From Bacillota bacterium (lineage in GTDB: Bacteria; Bacillota; Clostridia; Lachnospirales; Lachnospiraceae), in contig JAEYOY010000032.1 of NCBI GenBank assembly GCA_023411215.1, forward strand, positions 22,454 to 86,453: DNA of 64,000 nucleotides. The letters run 5' to 3'. Every line of letters starts with the position of its first letter. Position 1 is the stretch's first letter. This document shows positions 15,388-23,401 of this stretch, one piece after another. The notes beneath the pieces were generated by a model. It saw nothing but the letters and a program-made list of their open reading frames with translations, had not been told where the DNA came from and ran no database searches. Both the position numbers and the translations under genes were made by a program.

Positions 15388-16185
15388 TTAATCGTTTGCT
15401 GGCTGCTTTCCGATGTAAGCCAGGATACCTCCGTCTACATAAAGTATATGACCGTTCACGAAATCGGATGCATCTGAAGCAAGAAAGATAGCCGGTCCCA
15501 TAAGGTCCTCGGTTTTTCCCCATCTTCCTGCAGGAGTCTTGGCGATAATAAATTCATTAAACGGATTTCCTGGTACTCGAAGGGGTGCCGTCTGGGGAGT
15601 CTCAATATAACCTGGTCCAATACCGTTACATTGAATGTTATAGCCGCCGTATTCGGAAGCAATATTCTTCGTTAACATCTTTAGTCCACCCTTGGCTGCA
15701 GCATAAGCCGATACCGTCTCACGCCCTAGTTCACTCATCATAGAACAGATGTTAATAATCTTACCGTGACCCTTCTCGATCATACCGGGGATTACTGTCT
15801 TCGTTACGATAAACGGCGCATTCAGATCCACATCGATTACCTTACGAAAATCTGCTGCCGTCATTTCCGTCATTGGGATGCGTTTGATAATTCCTGCATT
15901 ATTAACAAGAATATCAATCACACCAACCTCCTGCGTGATCTTGTCTATTAATTCCTTCACACCATCTTCGTCCGTAACATCACAAACATAGCCATGCGCT
16001 TTAATTCCTAATTCCTCATAAGCCCTCAATCCCTTGTCAACCATATCCTGATTCAGATCGTTAAAGCAGATGGTTGCACCGGCCCGGGCATAGGCTGTTG
16101 CAATCGAAAAACCGATACCATAGGAGCCTCCGGTAATTAATGCTATTTTATTCTTCAGAGAGAATTGTTCTAACATATTATTCAT
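15388..16185 (-). CDS. kduD: Short-chain dehydrogenase, 2-deoxy-D-gluconate 3-dehydrogenase / gluconate 5-dehydrogenase type
   Basis: A 265-residue SDR enzyme. The NAD(P) motif is TGGSYGIG (residues about 19-26), NNAG follows near 90, and the catalytic Ser (SMMS region), Tyr and Lys (YAAAKGG) are in place. Next to kduI the likely reaction is reduction of 2,5-diketo-3-deoxygluconate to 2-keto-3-deoxygluconate with NADH, in breakdown of pectin or glycosaminoglycan uronates. By sequence alone, gluconate 5-dehydrogenase (IdnO-like) is equally possible; context decides. It follows kduI by 99 bases on the same strand and ends at the shared two-way terminator. Confidence 0.85.
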   Translation of the reverse strand: MNNMLEQFSLKNKIALITGGSYGIGFSIATAYARAGATICFNDLNQDMVDKGLRAYEELGIKAHGYVCDVTDEDGVKELIDKITQEVGVIDILVNNAGIIKRIPMTEMTAADFRKVIDVDLNAPFIVTKTVIPGMIEKGHGKIINICSMMSELGRETVSAYAAAKGGLKMLTKNIASEYGGYNIQCNGIGPGYIETPQTAPLRVPGNPFNEFIIAKTPAGRWGKTEDLMGPAIFLASDASDFVNGHILYVDGGILAYIGKQPAND

Positions 16186-16284
16186 AATAATAGCCCATCC
16201 TTTCTCATAACCTGCGCTTCATAATCCTACTGATTCTACGCACCTTTGTATACAGGCACAAATTGCATCACCAACGAATCAAGG

Positions 16285-17112
16285 CTACTTAATATTCATC
16301 ATCGCAACCGCATCCATATCATCAAAATCCTGATTTTCACCAACCATGCCCCATATAAAGGTATAAGCCTGAGTTCCGCAGCCGGAATGAATGGACCAGC
16401 TTGGCGATATTACCATCTCACGGTTTCTCATTACGATATGCCTTGTCTCGGTAGGTTCTCCCATGTAATGGAATACCAAAGCATCCTCCGGCATATCAAA
16501 GTAGAGATATACCTCCATTCTTCTGTCATGAGTATGGCAGGGCATCGTATTCCATACACTACCGGGCTTCAGCTTGGTCATACCCATAACAAGCTGACAG
16601 CTCTCAACCTGCCCGGGCAGGATATACTTTGTGATTACTCTATGATTACAGGTCTCAAGAGAACCAAGCTCTACATTCACGCAGTTTTCAGGTTTGATGT
16701 GTACGGTCGGATATGTTTTATGCGCCGGTGCACTGTTAAAGTAGAATAAGGCCGGGCTCTTCTGATCCTCACTTGCAAAAACGATATTCTTCGCCCCCAT
16801 CCCGATATACATACCATCCTTATAATCCAGTGAGTATACTGTATTGTCTACGGTTATGGTACCTTTTCCACCAATATTGATGATACCCATTTCTCTTCTC
16901 TCGAGAAAATATTTCGCTCTGATCTCTTCTCCGGCCGTTAAGGTTAATGGTGTGATCGGCACCGCAGCACCTATGATGATACGGTCAATATGGCTATAGA
17001 CTGTCTTGATCTCACCGGGCACGAACATATTCTGCAGCAGAAATTCCTCACGTAATTGCTCAGTGGTATAGTGCTTTACATCCTTTGGCGATACTGCTGT
17101 TCTTAATTCCAT
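16285..17112 (-). CDS. kduI: 5-dehydro-4-deoxy-D-glucuronate isomerase
   Basis: A 275-residue cupin isomerase that converts 5-keto-4-deoxyuronate to 2,5-diketo-3-deoxygluconate in unsaturated uronate catabolism. The length and sequence are typical of the family. The metal-binding histidines appear in the block MPCHTHDRRMEVYLYFD with the later IHSGCG segment, and the N-terminal RTAVSPKDVKHYTTEQLR is characteristic. It is the first gene of a kduI-kduD pair and is transcribed divergently from an AraC regulator at 17400, which probably controls it. No polysaccharide lyase or transporter is in view, so substrates may arrive from genes elsewhere. Confidence 0.95.
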   Translation of the reverse strand: MELRTAVSPKDVKHYTTEQLREEFLLQNMFVPGEIKTVYSHIDRIIIGAAVPITPLTLTAGEEIRAKYFLERREMGIINIGGKGTITVDNTVYSLDYKDGMYIGMGAKNIVFASEDQKSPALFYFNSAPAHKTYPTVHIKPENCVNVELGSLETCNHRVITKYILPGQVESCQLVMGMTKLKPGSVWNTMPCHTHDRRMEVYLYFDMPEDALVFHYMGEPTETRHIVMRNREMVISPSWSIHSGCGTQAYTFIWGMVGENQDFDDMDAVAMMNIK

Positions 17113-17294
17113 ATCCTTATCCCCTTCCTTTTTAATAATAGTATTTTATAGCTACAGTACTTTAATTACCGCCCTTACTTATGGTTAGATTATTCTCAAA
17201 TCATAATGATCTTTCATGCCGTCATAGCAATGCTAATCTACTATCATTCTATCATATCGTATTTTCTTTTTCTTGCCGTTTATTATTAAAAATA

Positions 17295-17323
17295 TTGAAT
17301 TTAATGAACAGTAATGCTAGAAT
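17295..17323 (+). promoter_or_regulatory. Promoter of the AraC regulator next to kduI
   Basis: TTGAAT (17295-17300), a 17-base spacer and TAGAAT (17318-17323), about 75 bases before the start codon. The kduI promoter should lie on the other strand of the same gap, but I cannot place it firmly. Confidence 0.6.
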
Positions 17324-17399
17324 ATAGGAATGCAAGAGTGAAAGATACAAATGGCATTATAGTTAAAGCACTATAAGGTTAATGGAATGGAGTGTGAAT

Positions 17400-18269
17400 A
17401 TGAAGGAATTTAGTTCCTGTAAAGCAGCGATTGATTCCTGCATAACGAATAAATATTTTGCAATCGCACATCTTTTTTTTGAAGAGAAGACAATGAATGT
17501 ACATATTCATAACTGTTATGAGATATATTACTCTATCTCCGGAGGTAAGCAGTTCCTCATTGACAACAAGACCTATAAGATTGAACCGGGGGATTTGTTC
17601 TTCATCAATCAGTATGAAAGTCATTACCTGAGTCAGATTGACCAGAACGAGCATGAGCGTATTGTCATCTCAATACATCCGGATTTTCTCCGCTCTCTCT
17701 CCACAGAGAAGACAGAACTGGATTACTGCTTCCATCATCGGGAACCGGGCTTCAGCCATCGTATTCCTCTTGATAAAAGCAGGCAGCAAAGGTTCATGTA
17801 CTATATCCATAAGATAACCGGACTGTCAGGCTATGGGGAGGATATTCTGGAACGCTTAGCATTTACCGAACTGATGGTTTTCTTCAATAAGGAATTCAAT
17901 ACCGGAGTACAGAAACTGGAGGACACCAATCAATTTACCTGTCAGTATGATCAGCAGGTTAACGATATCCTCCAATATATTAATGCCAATATCAACGAAC
18001 CAATCACAATTCAGCAGCTTGCCGATAACTTCTATCTGAGCAAATCCTTTATCTGCCGCATCTTCAAACAATCGACCGGTACAACGGTCAATAAATATTT
18101 AACTGCCCGCAGAATCAGCATTGCCAAGGCCTTACTCAGTGAGGGGGCCAGTGTCAATGAAGTCTACGAGCAGTGTGGGTTTTTGGACTATAGTACGTTC
18201 TTAAAATCTTTTACAAAGACGGTAGGGTTATCCCCAAAGAAATATGCCTTATACAATAACCGGATCTGA
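17400..18269 (+). CDS. AraC-family regulator with cupin sensor, likely controls kduID
   Basis: A 289-residue regulator. The N-terminal cupin (residues about 25-100) has VHIHNCYEIYYSISGG and IEPGDLFFINQYESHYL, typical of sugar-sensing AraC proteins. The C-terminal 100 residues carry two helix-turn-helix motifs (ITIQQLADNFYLSKSFICR and VNEVYEQCGFLDYSTFLKSF). The start is set at ATG 17400, seven bases after GGAG; ATG 17382 is an alternative six codons upstream. Divergent orientation from kduI suggests activation of the uronate genes by a pathway sugar. Its 3' end forms part of a palindromic terminator shared with the convergent MATE gene. Confidence 0.87.
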   Translation: MKEFSSCKAAIDSCITNKYFAIAHLFFEEKTMNVHIHNCYEIYYSISGGKQFLIDNKTYKIEPGDLFFINQYESHYLSQIDQNEHERIVISIHPDFLRSLSTEKTELDYCFHHREPGFSHRIPLDKSRQQRFMYYIHKITGLSGYGEDILERLAFTELMVFFNKEFNTGVQKLEDTNQFTCQYDQQVNDILQYINANINEPITIQQLADNFYLSKSFICRIFKQSTGTTVNKYLTARRISIAKALLSEGASVNEVYEQCGFLDYSTFLKSFTKTVGLSPKKYALYNNRI

Positions 18270-18279
18270 TCCGGTTATT
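18255..18279. terminator. Palindromic terminator built into two gene ends
   Basis: AATAACCGGATC-T-GATCCGGTTATT is a 12-base perfect dyad. It spans the stop codon of the AraC gene (18267-18269) and reaches the stop of the convergent MATE gene (18275), so the final codons of one gene and the stop of the other form the stem. U-rich sequence follows on the plus strand. Confidence 0.75.
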
Positions 18280-19627
18280 CTTCTATCTTGACCGTTCTTC
18301 TCTTCCATCGGCCGGAGAAGAAGAAAAATAAGCCAAGAATAATCGTTGTAAGCGTACTCAGCGGAACAGCCAGTCCTACTCCCCGGAGTCTCAGGCCTGC
18401 TACTTCGCTAAGCAAATATGCCATCGGGATACGTATTACAATTGCCGATATAATGTTGATGAATAAGGAAAAGGTCGTATGTCCTGTTCCAATACAGAAG
18501 CCGATAAGACAGAAGGCAACCGGTACCAGAAGATAATCAATGGAAAACATTCGAAGGTATGGAATCCCTACAACAATCAGTTCCGGATCGGCGGAAAACA
18601 TACGAAGTACATCCTGCGGAAAAATGGTCGTGAGTATAAAAATCGGAATAGAGATCGCATATGCCAAGCCCATTCCCGTAAGCATCGTCTTGATTGCTCT
18701 GTCTTCCCTCTGGGCACCGATATTCTGAGCTACCATTGCTGATACCGCTGCATTCATGGCAATTGCCGGGAGGATGGCAAAGCCGTTGTATTTACCAACT
18801 GCTCCTACCGCTGCGGAAGCAGTCACACCCATGTTATTCACTAAAGCCGTCAAGAACAGGAAGGATAGGTTACTGATCAGATTCTGTATCGTAAGCGGAA
18901 TACCAAGCTTAAGAATATTCTTAAATTGTTCAAAATCAATCCGGAAGGAACTGAAATTAAAGTCAAATACAAATTTCTTTTTGCGAAGATAGATAACACA
19001 TAAAATCATGCTGAGCGCCTGTGATATAATTGTTGCAATCGCAGCGCCAAAGGCTCCCTGACCAAATATCCCGACTAGGATCAGGTCCAAGACAATATTA
19101 GTCGCGCAAGCAATTGTCACGAAATAAAGGGGACTTTTACTGTCTCCCATTCCACGCATGATCGCACTTAACGCATTATATCCAAAGATGAATACCGTTC
19201 CCAGGGCGGTTACCATGAGATAGGTACTTGCTTCCTCATAGGATTCCAGCGGTGTATGTATCATTTTAAGAATTGGGTCCTTAAGGAATAGCATCAGTAA
19301 GGTTAAAATAATTGCCGAAATAATTAAAGTAGATAACAAGGTACCAATGATTTTCTTCAGCTTATTGGTCTTCTCAGCTCCGACGGACTGCGCAATCATA
19401 ATTGTTCCACCGGTACTGATACCAACGGCTACATTCAAAATAATCATGGTAACCTGTCCGCCTATATTCACACCGGACATGCTGGCCGTTCCGTTAAATT
19501 GACCTACAATCACCATATCAGCTACGCTATATAGGGTCTGAATGATATTAGAAATAATAAATGGGATGGCGAAGCGAATAAGCAGTTTGGCTACATTTCC
19601 CTTTGCTAAGTTCTTCTGTTCATACAT
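18275..19627 (-). CDS. MATE-family multidrug exporter
   Basis: About 450 residues with twelve predicted membrane helices in two MatE halves. It exports cationic drugs or metabolites using Na+ or H+. Typical features are FAIPFIISNIIQTLYSVADMVIVGQ at the start (quoted here as separate blocks FAIPFIISNI and YSVADMVIVG) and GMGDSKSPLYF in the first half. The reading frame extends to 19669, but AAGG lies eight bases before the ATG at 19627, and MYEQKNLAKGN is a usual MATE N-terminus, so this start is preferred. It is convergent with the AraC gene and divergent from a second MATE gene, to which it is only distantly similar. Confidence 0.88.
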   Translation of the reverse strand: MYEQKNLAKGNVAKLLIRFAIPFIISNIIQTLYSVADMVIVGQFNGTASMSGVNIGGQVTMIILNVAVGISTGGTIMIAQSVGAEKTNKLKKIIGTLLSTLIISAIILTLLMLFLKDPILKMIHTPLESYEEASTYLMVTALGTVFIFGYNALSAIMRGMGDSKSPLYFVTIACATNIVLDLILVGIFGQGAFGAAIATIISQALSMILCVIYLRKKKFVFDFNFSSFRIDFEQFKNILKLGIPLTIQNLISNLSFLFLTALVNNMGVTASAAVGAVGKYNGFAILPAIAMNAAVSAMVAQNIGAQREDRAIKTMLTGMGLAYAISIPIFILTTIFPQDVLRMFSADPELIVVGIPYLRMFSIDYLLVPVAFCLIGFCIGTGHTTFSLFINIISAIVIRIPMAYLLSEVAGLRLRGVGLAVPLSTLTTIILGLFFFFSGRWKRRTVKIEE

Positions 19628-19881
19628 AGTAATTACCTTTTCCTTCTTCATATTAGAGTTCTCTGTCATACGTGTGTTTAGTTATTTTACTCTTGAATTC
19701 TTGTTTCGTCAATATTTAGAACACTCATATCGAGAACTTAGTTTCGTTCACTACGTTAATAATGAATTAAATTTTACTTCTCACTAGGCATATATAATAT
19801 AAAGGGCAGTCATGATTGGTATTCAGAAAACAATCGGATTCCACATTGACTTATCCATCCATTAATGATACCTTTCATAAT

Positions 19882-19912
19882 AGTGTGAATCACTGAAAGA
19901 CATATTTCACAC
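19882..19912. promoter_or_regulatory. Inverted repeat between two divergent MATE genes
   Basis: AGTGTGAA (19882-19889) and TTCACACT (19905-19912) form an eight-base dyad with 15 bases between the arms, roughly 145 bases before the plus-strand MATE gene. It could be a regulator site for either exporter. A further TTGAG/CTCAA hairpin lies near 19971-19991. The rest of the 19628-20056 gap is AT-rich without a gene. Confidence 0.4.
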
Positions 19913-20056
19913 TTAGAAGGGCAGACAGTGTAAATAAGGTGTTATTATATAAAGTAATACTTGAGAATTGAGCAAACTCAATGACGAAGCATAGGATGCA
20001 GACTTCAAAAGAGACTATTTACAAACAAAAATCCTTGGAAACGTGGAGAGAAAGAT

Positions 20057-21418
20057 ATGAAGCATACTAAAGAACGTGAAGAAAAGCGTAATTTTTACAA
20101 AATGGTATTTTCCTTAGTGTTACCAATGGCTTTGCAGAACCTGATTAATGTAGGCGTATCAACTGCCGATGTGGTTATGCTGGGTAAAGTCAGCGAAACA
20201 TCCCTGTCTGCCTCATCCCTTGCGGGTCAGGTTCAGTTTATTATGTCTCTTATTTTGTTCGGACTCACCTCCGGTGCTGCCGTCCTGACCGCACAATATT
20301 GGGGTAAGAAGGACCTCCGTACCATAGAGAAAATTCTCGGAATTACCATGCGAATTGCACTTATGGTATCGATCCTTTTTACGATATTGGTACTGCTCTT
20401 TCCCATCCCTGTAATGCATATATTCTCCAATGAAGCCGATGTAATCGAGCAGGGCGCTGATTATCTTCGTATCATTGCCTTCTCCTATGTAATTATGGCA
20501 ATCACCATTATATACCTGAACATTATGAGGAGCGTGGAGAGGGTTATCATCGCCACTTTGGTTTACACCGCTTCTCTGATTACGAATATCATTCTAAATT
20601 CAATCTTCATCTTTGGTCTCCTTGGCCTGGAGCCAATGGGTATTCGCGGTGCGGCACTTGCCACATTAATTGCGAGAATATTGGAGCTTGTTATTGTAAT
20701 TGTTTATGCAGTTTTTAAAAACAAAATGATACATTTTCATATCAGGGATTTATTCATACACGACAAGCTTTTGTTCCGTGATTTTATGAAATATTCTATT
20801 CCGGTTATGTTAAACGAGCTTATCTGGGGTGCAGGAACCAGTGTAAATGCTGCTATCATCGGTCATCTCGGCAAATCTGTGGTAGCTGCTAATTCTGTTA
20901 CCCAGGTCACCCGCCAGCTGGCAATGGTTGTAGCCTTCGGTGTTGCGAATGCTACTGCCATTATTCTCGGTAAGGCTCTCGGAGAGGGTAAGGATGAGCT
21001 TGCTAAAACCTATGCCAAGCGCTTCATCCGTCTTACGATACTACTAGGTATCATCGGAGCCGGAGTTATACTCATTGCTTCCCAGATTGCCAGACAAACT
21101 CTGTCTTTAAGTGATGAAGCAAGAAATTATCTGCGCTTCATGATGTTCGTCATGTCATACTTTGCGATCGGTCAAGCCTTCAACACCACCCTGGTTGTTG
21201 GAGTATTCCGTGCCGGCGGAGATACGAACTTCGGTCTATTCTTAGATGCTACTACCATGTGGTGTGGTTCCATTCTGCTTGGCGCCCTGGCTGCATTTGT
21301 CTTCCGATTGCCGATACCTGTAGTCTATATGATACTGATGAGTGATGAGATAACAAAAATCCCCCTGACTTTGTGGCGGTATAAATCTATGAAATGGGTG
21401 AATAATGTAACGAGATAA
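20057..21418 (+). CDS. MATE-family multidrug exporter (second copy)
   Basis: A 453-residue MATE exporter with twelve membrane helices. It begins with a charged cytosolic segment, then MVFSLVLPMALQNLINVGVS, with VGVFRAGGDTNFGLF in the second half, as in MATE proteins of the DinF/NorM-like branch. It transports drugs or metabolites against an ion gradient. GGAGAG lies about seven bases before the ATG. It diverges from the other MATE gene at 18275-19627. The gene after it (minus strand, 21549-21953) is convergent, and the 130-base gap has no clear terminator. The substrate cannot be told from sequence. Confidence 0.9.
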   Translation: MKHTKEREEKRNFYKMVFSLVLPMALQNLINVGVSTADVVMLGKVSETSLSASSLAGQVQFIMSLILFGLTSGAAVLTAQYWGKKDLRTIEKILGITMRIALMVSILFTILVLLFPIPVMHIFSNEADVIEQGADYLRIIAFSYVIMAITIIYLNIMRSVERVIIATLVYTASLITNIILNSIFIFGLLGLEPMGIRGAALATLIARILELVIVIVYAVFKNKMIHFHIRDLFIHDKLLFRDFMKYSIPVMLNELIWGAGTSVNAAIIGHLGKSVVAANSVTQVTRQLAMVVAFGVANATAIILGKALGEGKDELAKTYAKRFIRLTILLGIIGAGVILIASQIARQTLSLSDEARNYLRFMMFVMSYFAIGQAFNTTLVVGVFRAGGDTNFGLFLDATTMWCGSILLGALAAFVFRLPIPVVYMILMSDEITKIPLTLWRYKSMKWVNNVTR

Positions 21419-21548
21419 GGATTAATGAATTTTGTATATTATGCTTTTTAGATACTAATTATTTTCAGAATTCTGATTAATCCATTTAAAATGAAAGTTA
21501 ATTCCTATCTGTTGCTATATCAATCGTTCCTTTTCTGATTCACAACTA

Positions 21549-21953
21549 TTATTTGTCCCTCTTAATGCCCTTAGGCTTCATTAACGGAAATTCCCCACTT
21601 TCTTTCAGCTTGCTGAAACGGACCATACGCTCCGCTTTCAGCATTGCTGCGTCTTCCTTTTCCATAACCTCAAGCTTTACCAGCTGATCAATTATCCTGT
21701 TTTGTGCTTTTATCTCGTTTTCAAGCAGGTCATAAACATCATTCTTCTGCTCTGTCGTCAAAGTATTCCATTTTTTTATAGCATTGTTCATCTTCTCCTC
21801 GAAGAGCGCTCTGTTGCCTTTATGATCTTTATCCTTTTCTGACATCTCTATCGTCTGTGTCTCCGTTGCAGCCGCCAAGGCAGTAACCGGGCTAATTCCT
21901 GTGATTGCTACTGCTGTTGCAATAGCAAATCCAAATAATCGCGCTTTTAACAT
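21549..21953 (-). CDS. Small secreted protein, DUF2680-like
   Basis: A 134-residue exported protein. A signal peptide (hydrophobic core FGFAIATAVAITGISPV, cleavage likely after ALA near residue 27) precedes a charged helical domain of about 100 residues. Its pattern (WNTLTTEQKNDVYDLLENE, then LVKLEVMEKEDAAMLKAERM) resembles DUF2680 (YckD-type) proteins of unknown function. I see no catalytic motif. A Fur-type box lies about 200 bases upstream but is oriented ambiguously, so iron control of this gene is only one possibility. Confidence 0.65.
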   Translation of the reverse strand: MLKARLFGFAIATAVAITGISPVTALAAATETQTIEMSEKDKDHKGNRALFEEKMNNAIKKWNTLTTEQKNDVYDLLENEIKAQNRIIDQLVKLEVMEKEDAAMLKAERMVRFSKLKESGEFPLMKPKGIKRDK

Positions 21954-22113
21954 TCAGCTCCCTCACTTTCTCTATAAACAACAGGTAGGGAACTAACTTT
22001 CAGAATTAGTATTCCCCGAAGTTGTGAAAGAGTTGTGAAGAAATGTAATTTTTTATAAAACCACGTAAAAATACTATATGGCTACTTTTATTATCAATTT
22101 TCTAAATTTATTA

Positions 22114-22142
22114 TTGACAACCTCCCATGCTCTATGTTATTT
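22114..22142 (+). promoter_or_regulatory. Possible plus-strand promoter next to the Fur box
   Basis: A consensus -35 TTGACA (22114-22119) is followed at 17-19 bases by TTATTT/TATTTT (from 22137). The -10 is imperfect. It points towards the Fur-type box at 22155 and the hairpin at 22351, not towards a protein gene. Confidence 0.4.
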
Positions 22143-22149
22143 TATATTT

Positions 22150-22390
22150 GTAGATATTGATAATCATTTTCAATATACATATATTTCTACGAAGCATAAC
22201 CAAAGATACGAATAAGTACCCTTTCCCTATGTCGTCAACCTCCTTAACCAATTGTTTTTATCGGGAAGAGTAACTTACCGGAGACCCGATCCTTGCCTCC
22301 GTGGTCTCGGATATCCTTGCCTTCGTAAACTATCGCACATCAATGTGGTGCAGCTCCAGATGATATAAATCTGGAGCTGTTTCTATATTC
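22150..22390 (+). ncRNA. Candidate iron-regulated small RNA (speculative)
   Basis: Transcription from 22114-22142 through the Fur box would give roughly 230 bases ending at an 11-base hairpin (CAGCTCCAGAT/ATCTGGAGCTG, 22351-22379) with a U-rich tail. The body contains an internal stem (GAGACC/GGTCTC around 22280-22305) and twice the word ATCCTTGCC. There is no convincing reading frame (only 13 codons without a ribosome site). The 3' end would be antisense to the end of the AraC gene at 22340-23146. Confidence 0.25.
22155..22175. promoter_or_regulatory. Fur-type box
   Basis: TATTGATAATCATTTTCAAT(A) contains TGATAATCATTTTCA, one mismatch from the 7-1-7 Fur consensus TGATAATnATTATCA, within a longer dyad TATTGA/TCAATA. 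It lies just after the possible plus-strand promoter at 22114-22142. The gap 21954-22339 contains no protein gene on the plus strand. Confidence 0.6.
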
Positions 22391-23146
22391 GCTCGGAGTT
22401 ATCCTATAATGCTTACGAAAATGTAGTGTAAAGCTGGAATGGGAGCTAAAGCCCAGATAACTGGCAATCTCCTGAAGTGTATGCTCCGAGTAGGTTAGCA
22501 TCTGCTTCGCTGTCTCAAGCTTCTCATTCATTATATAATCTGTGATGGTTCTTCCTGTTTCTCTATGAAAAAGTGTGGATAAGTATTGGGGCGTCAGCAT
22601 GCATTGCTTCGCCAGGTCGCTTAAGGTAATCTGGTAGTGCAGATGATCTGATATATAAGCGATACAGAGAGATACCGGATAAGAATACCTCTTCTTCTTT
22701 TTCACCTGCTGAACACGCGACGCAAAGTCAAAGAGCGCTACTGCAAATAGCCTCATAATATCTTCCTCTTTCTTGCACACATCCGCCTTTTGAGCATACA
22801 CATCGCTTAGGTTATAAGCTTCAATCTCCGGCATACCGCCTGCGATTGCACAGCGTGTCATCAATGTGATGCCTGCAATAAAGGTATACTGGACCTGTCT
22901 GAGGGGATCCCTTGACATACAGCCCATAAGCTTATCACTTGCAAATTCCGACAGATAGTCCTCAATTTTCTCCGGTTCACCCTGTCTGACACAGCTGAAT
23001 AGCTTCTCCTCCGTACGGTACGGGATTGTACTATCCGGCATTTCCCGTTGTTCAAACATCGCCTGCCGATACGCTTTCACAATATCCTTAGGAATATCCC
23101 TATAATAGGTATTCTTAAGAGAACCTGTCTTAATCGGTACCTTCAC
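22340..23146 (-). CDS. AraC-family transcriptional regulator (divergent from beta-glucosidase)
   Basis: A 268-residue regulator. The C-terminal 100 residues hold the AraC double helix-turn-helix (ITLSDLAKQCMLTPQYLSTLF and LQEIASYLGFSSHSSFTLHF). The N-terminal 150 residues are helical without a cupin signature and resemble the poorly described sensor of many Lachnospiraceae AraC proteins. It is transcribed divergently from the GH3 beta-glucosidase, with a TTAAGA/TCTTAA dyad in the shared 255-base gap, so it may control that gene. Its last codons form a hairpin that could terminate a plus-strand transcript. Confidence 0.85.
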   Translation of the reverse strand: MKVPIKTGSLKNTYYRDIPKDIVKAYRQAMFEQREMPDSTIPYRTEEKLFSCVRQGEPEKIEDYLSEFASDKLMGCMSRDPLRQVQYTFIAGITLMTRCAIAGGMPEIEAYNLSDVYAQKADVCKKEEDIMRLFAVALFDFASRVQQVKKKKRYSYPVSLCIAYISDHLHYQITLSDLAKQCMLTPQYLSTLFHRETGRTITDYIMNEKLETAKQMLTYSEHTLQEIASYLGFSSHSSFTLHFRKHYRITPSEYRNSSRFISSGAAPH

Positions 23147-23223
23147 AATCTCACTCCTGTCATTTTGAAGTTTATTTTAATTATATCAGATTGCGCTTCT
23201 AAGGGATATCATTTAATGTTAAA

Positions 23224-23242
23224 TTAAGAATAATTATCTTAA
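23224..23242. promoter_or_regulatory. Dyad between AraC regulator and beta-glucosidase
   Basis: TTAAGAATAATTATCTTAA: six-base perfect half-sites TTAAGA/TCTTAA around an AT-rich centre, midway between the divergent genes. Possible operator; AT-richness makes chance occurrence plausible. Confidence 0.35.
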
Positions 23243-23401
23243 ATTTGTTATAGCTAATAAGTATACTTTTGATATGATAGAATTGTTATTCTCATACAAT
23301 TTTACCAAAGGCCGATTTTAACATAGCCTCATAAATGGATCGTAATATCGTTATTCCCTGTTATGATCCATCTTATTAGTTAGAATGAAGGAGGGGTATT
23401 A

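Noticed and set aside
19992..20056. Guanidine-II-like riboswitch ahead of the second MATE gene
   Set aside because: One ACGA-containing loop (ATGACGAAGCAT) is present, but the required second matching hairpin and spacing are not.
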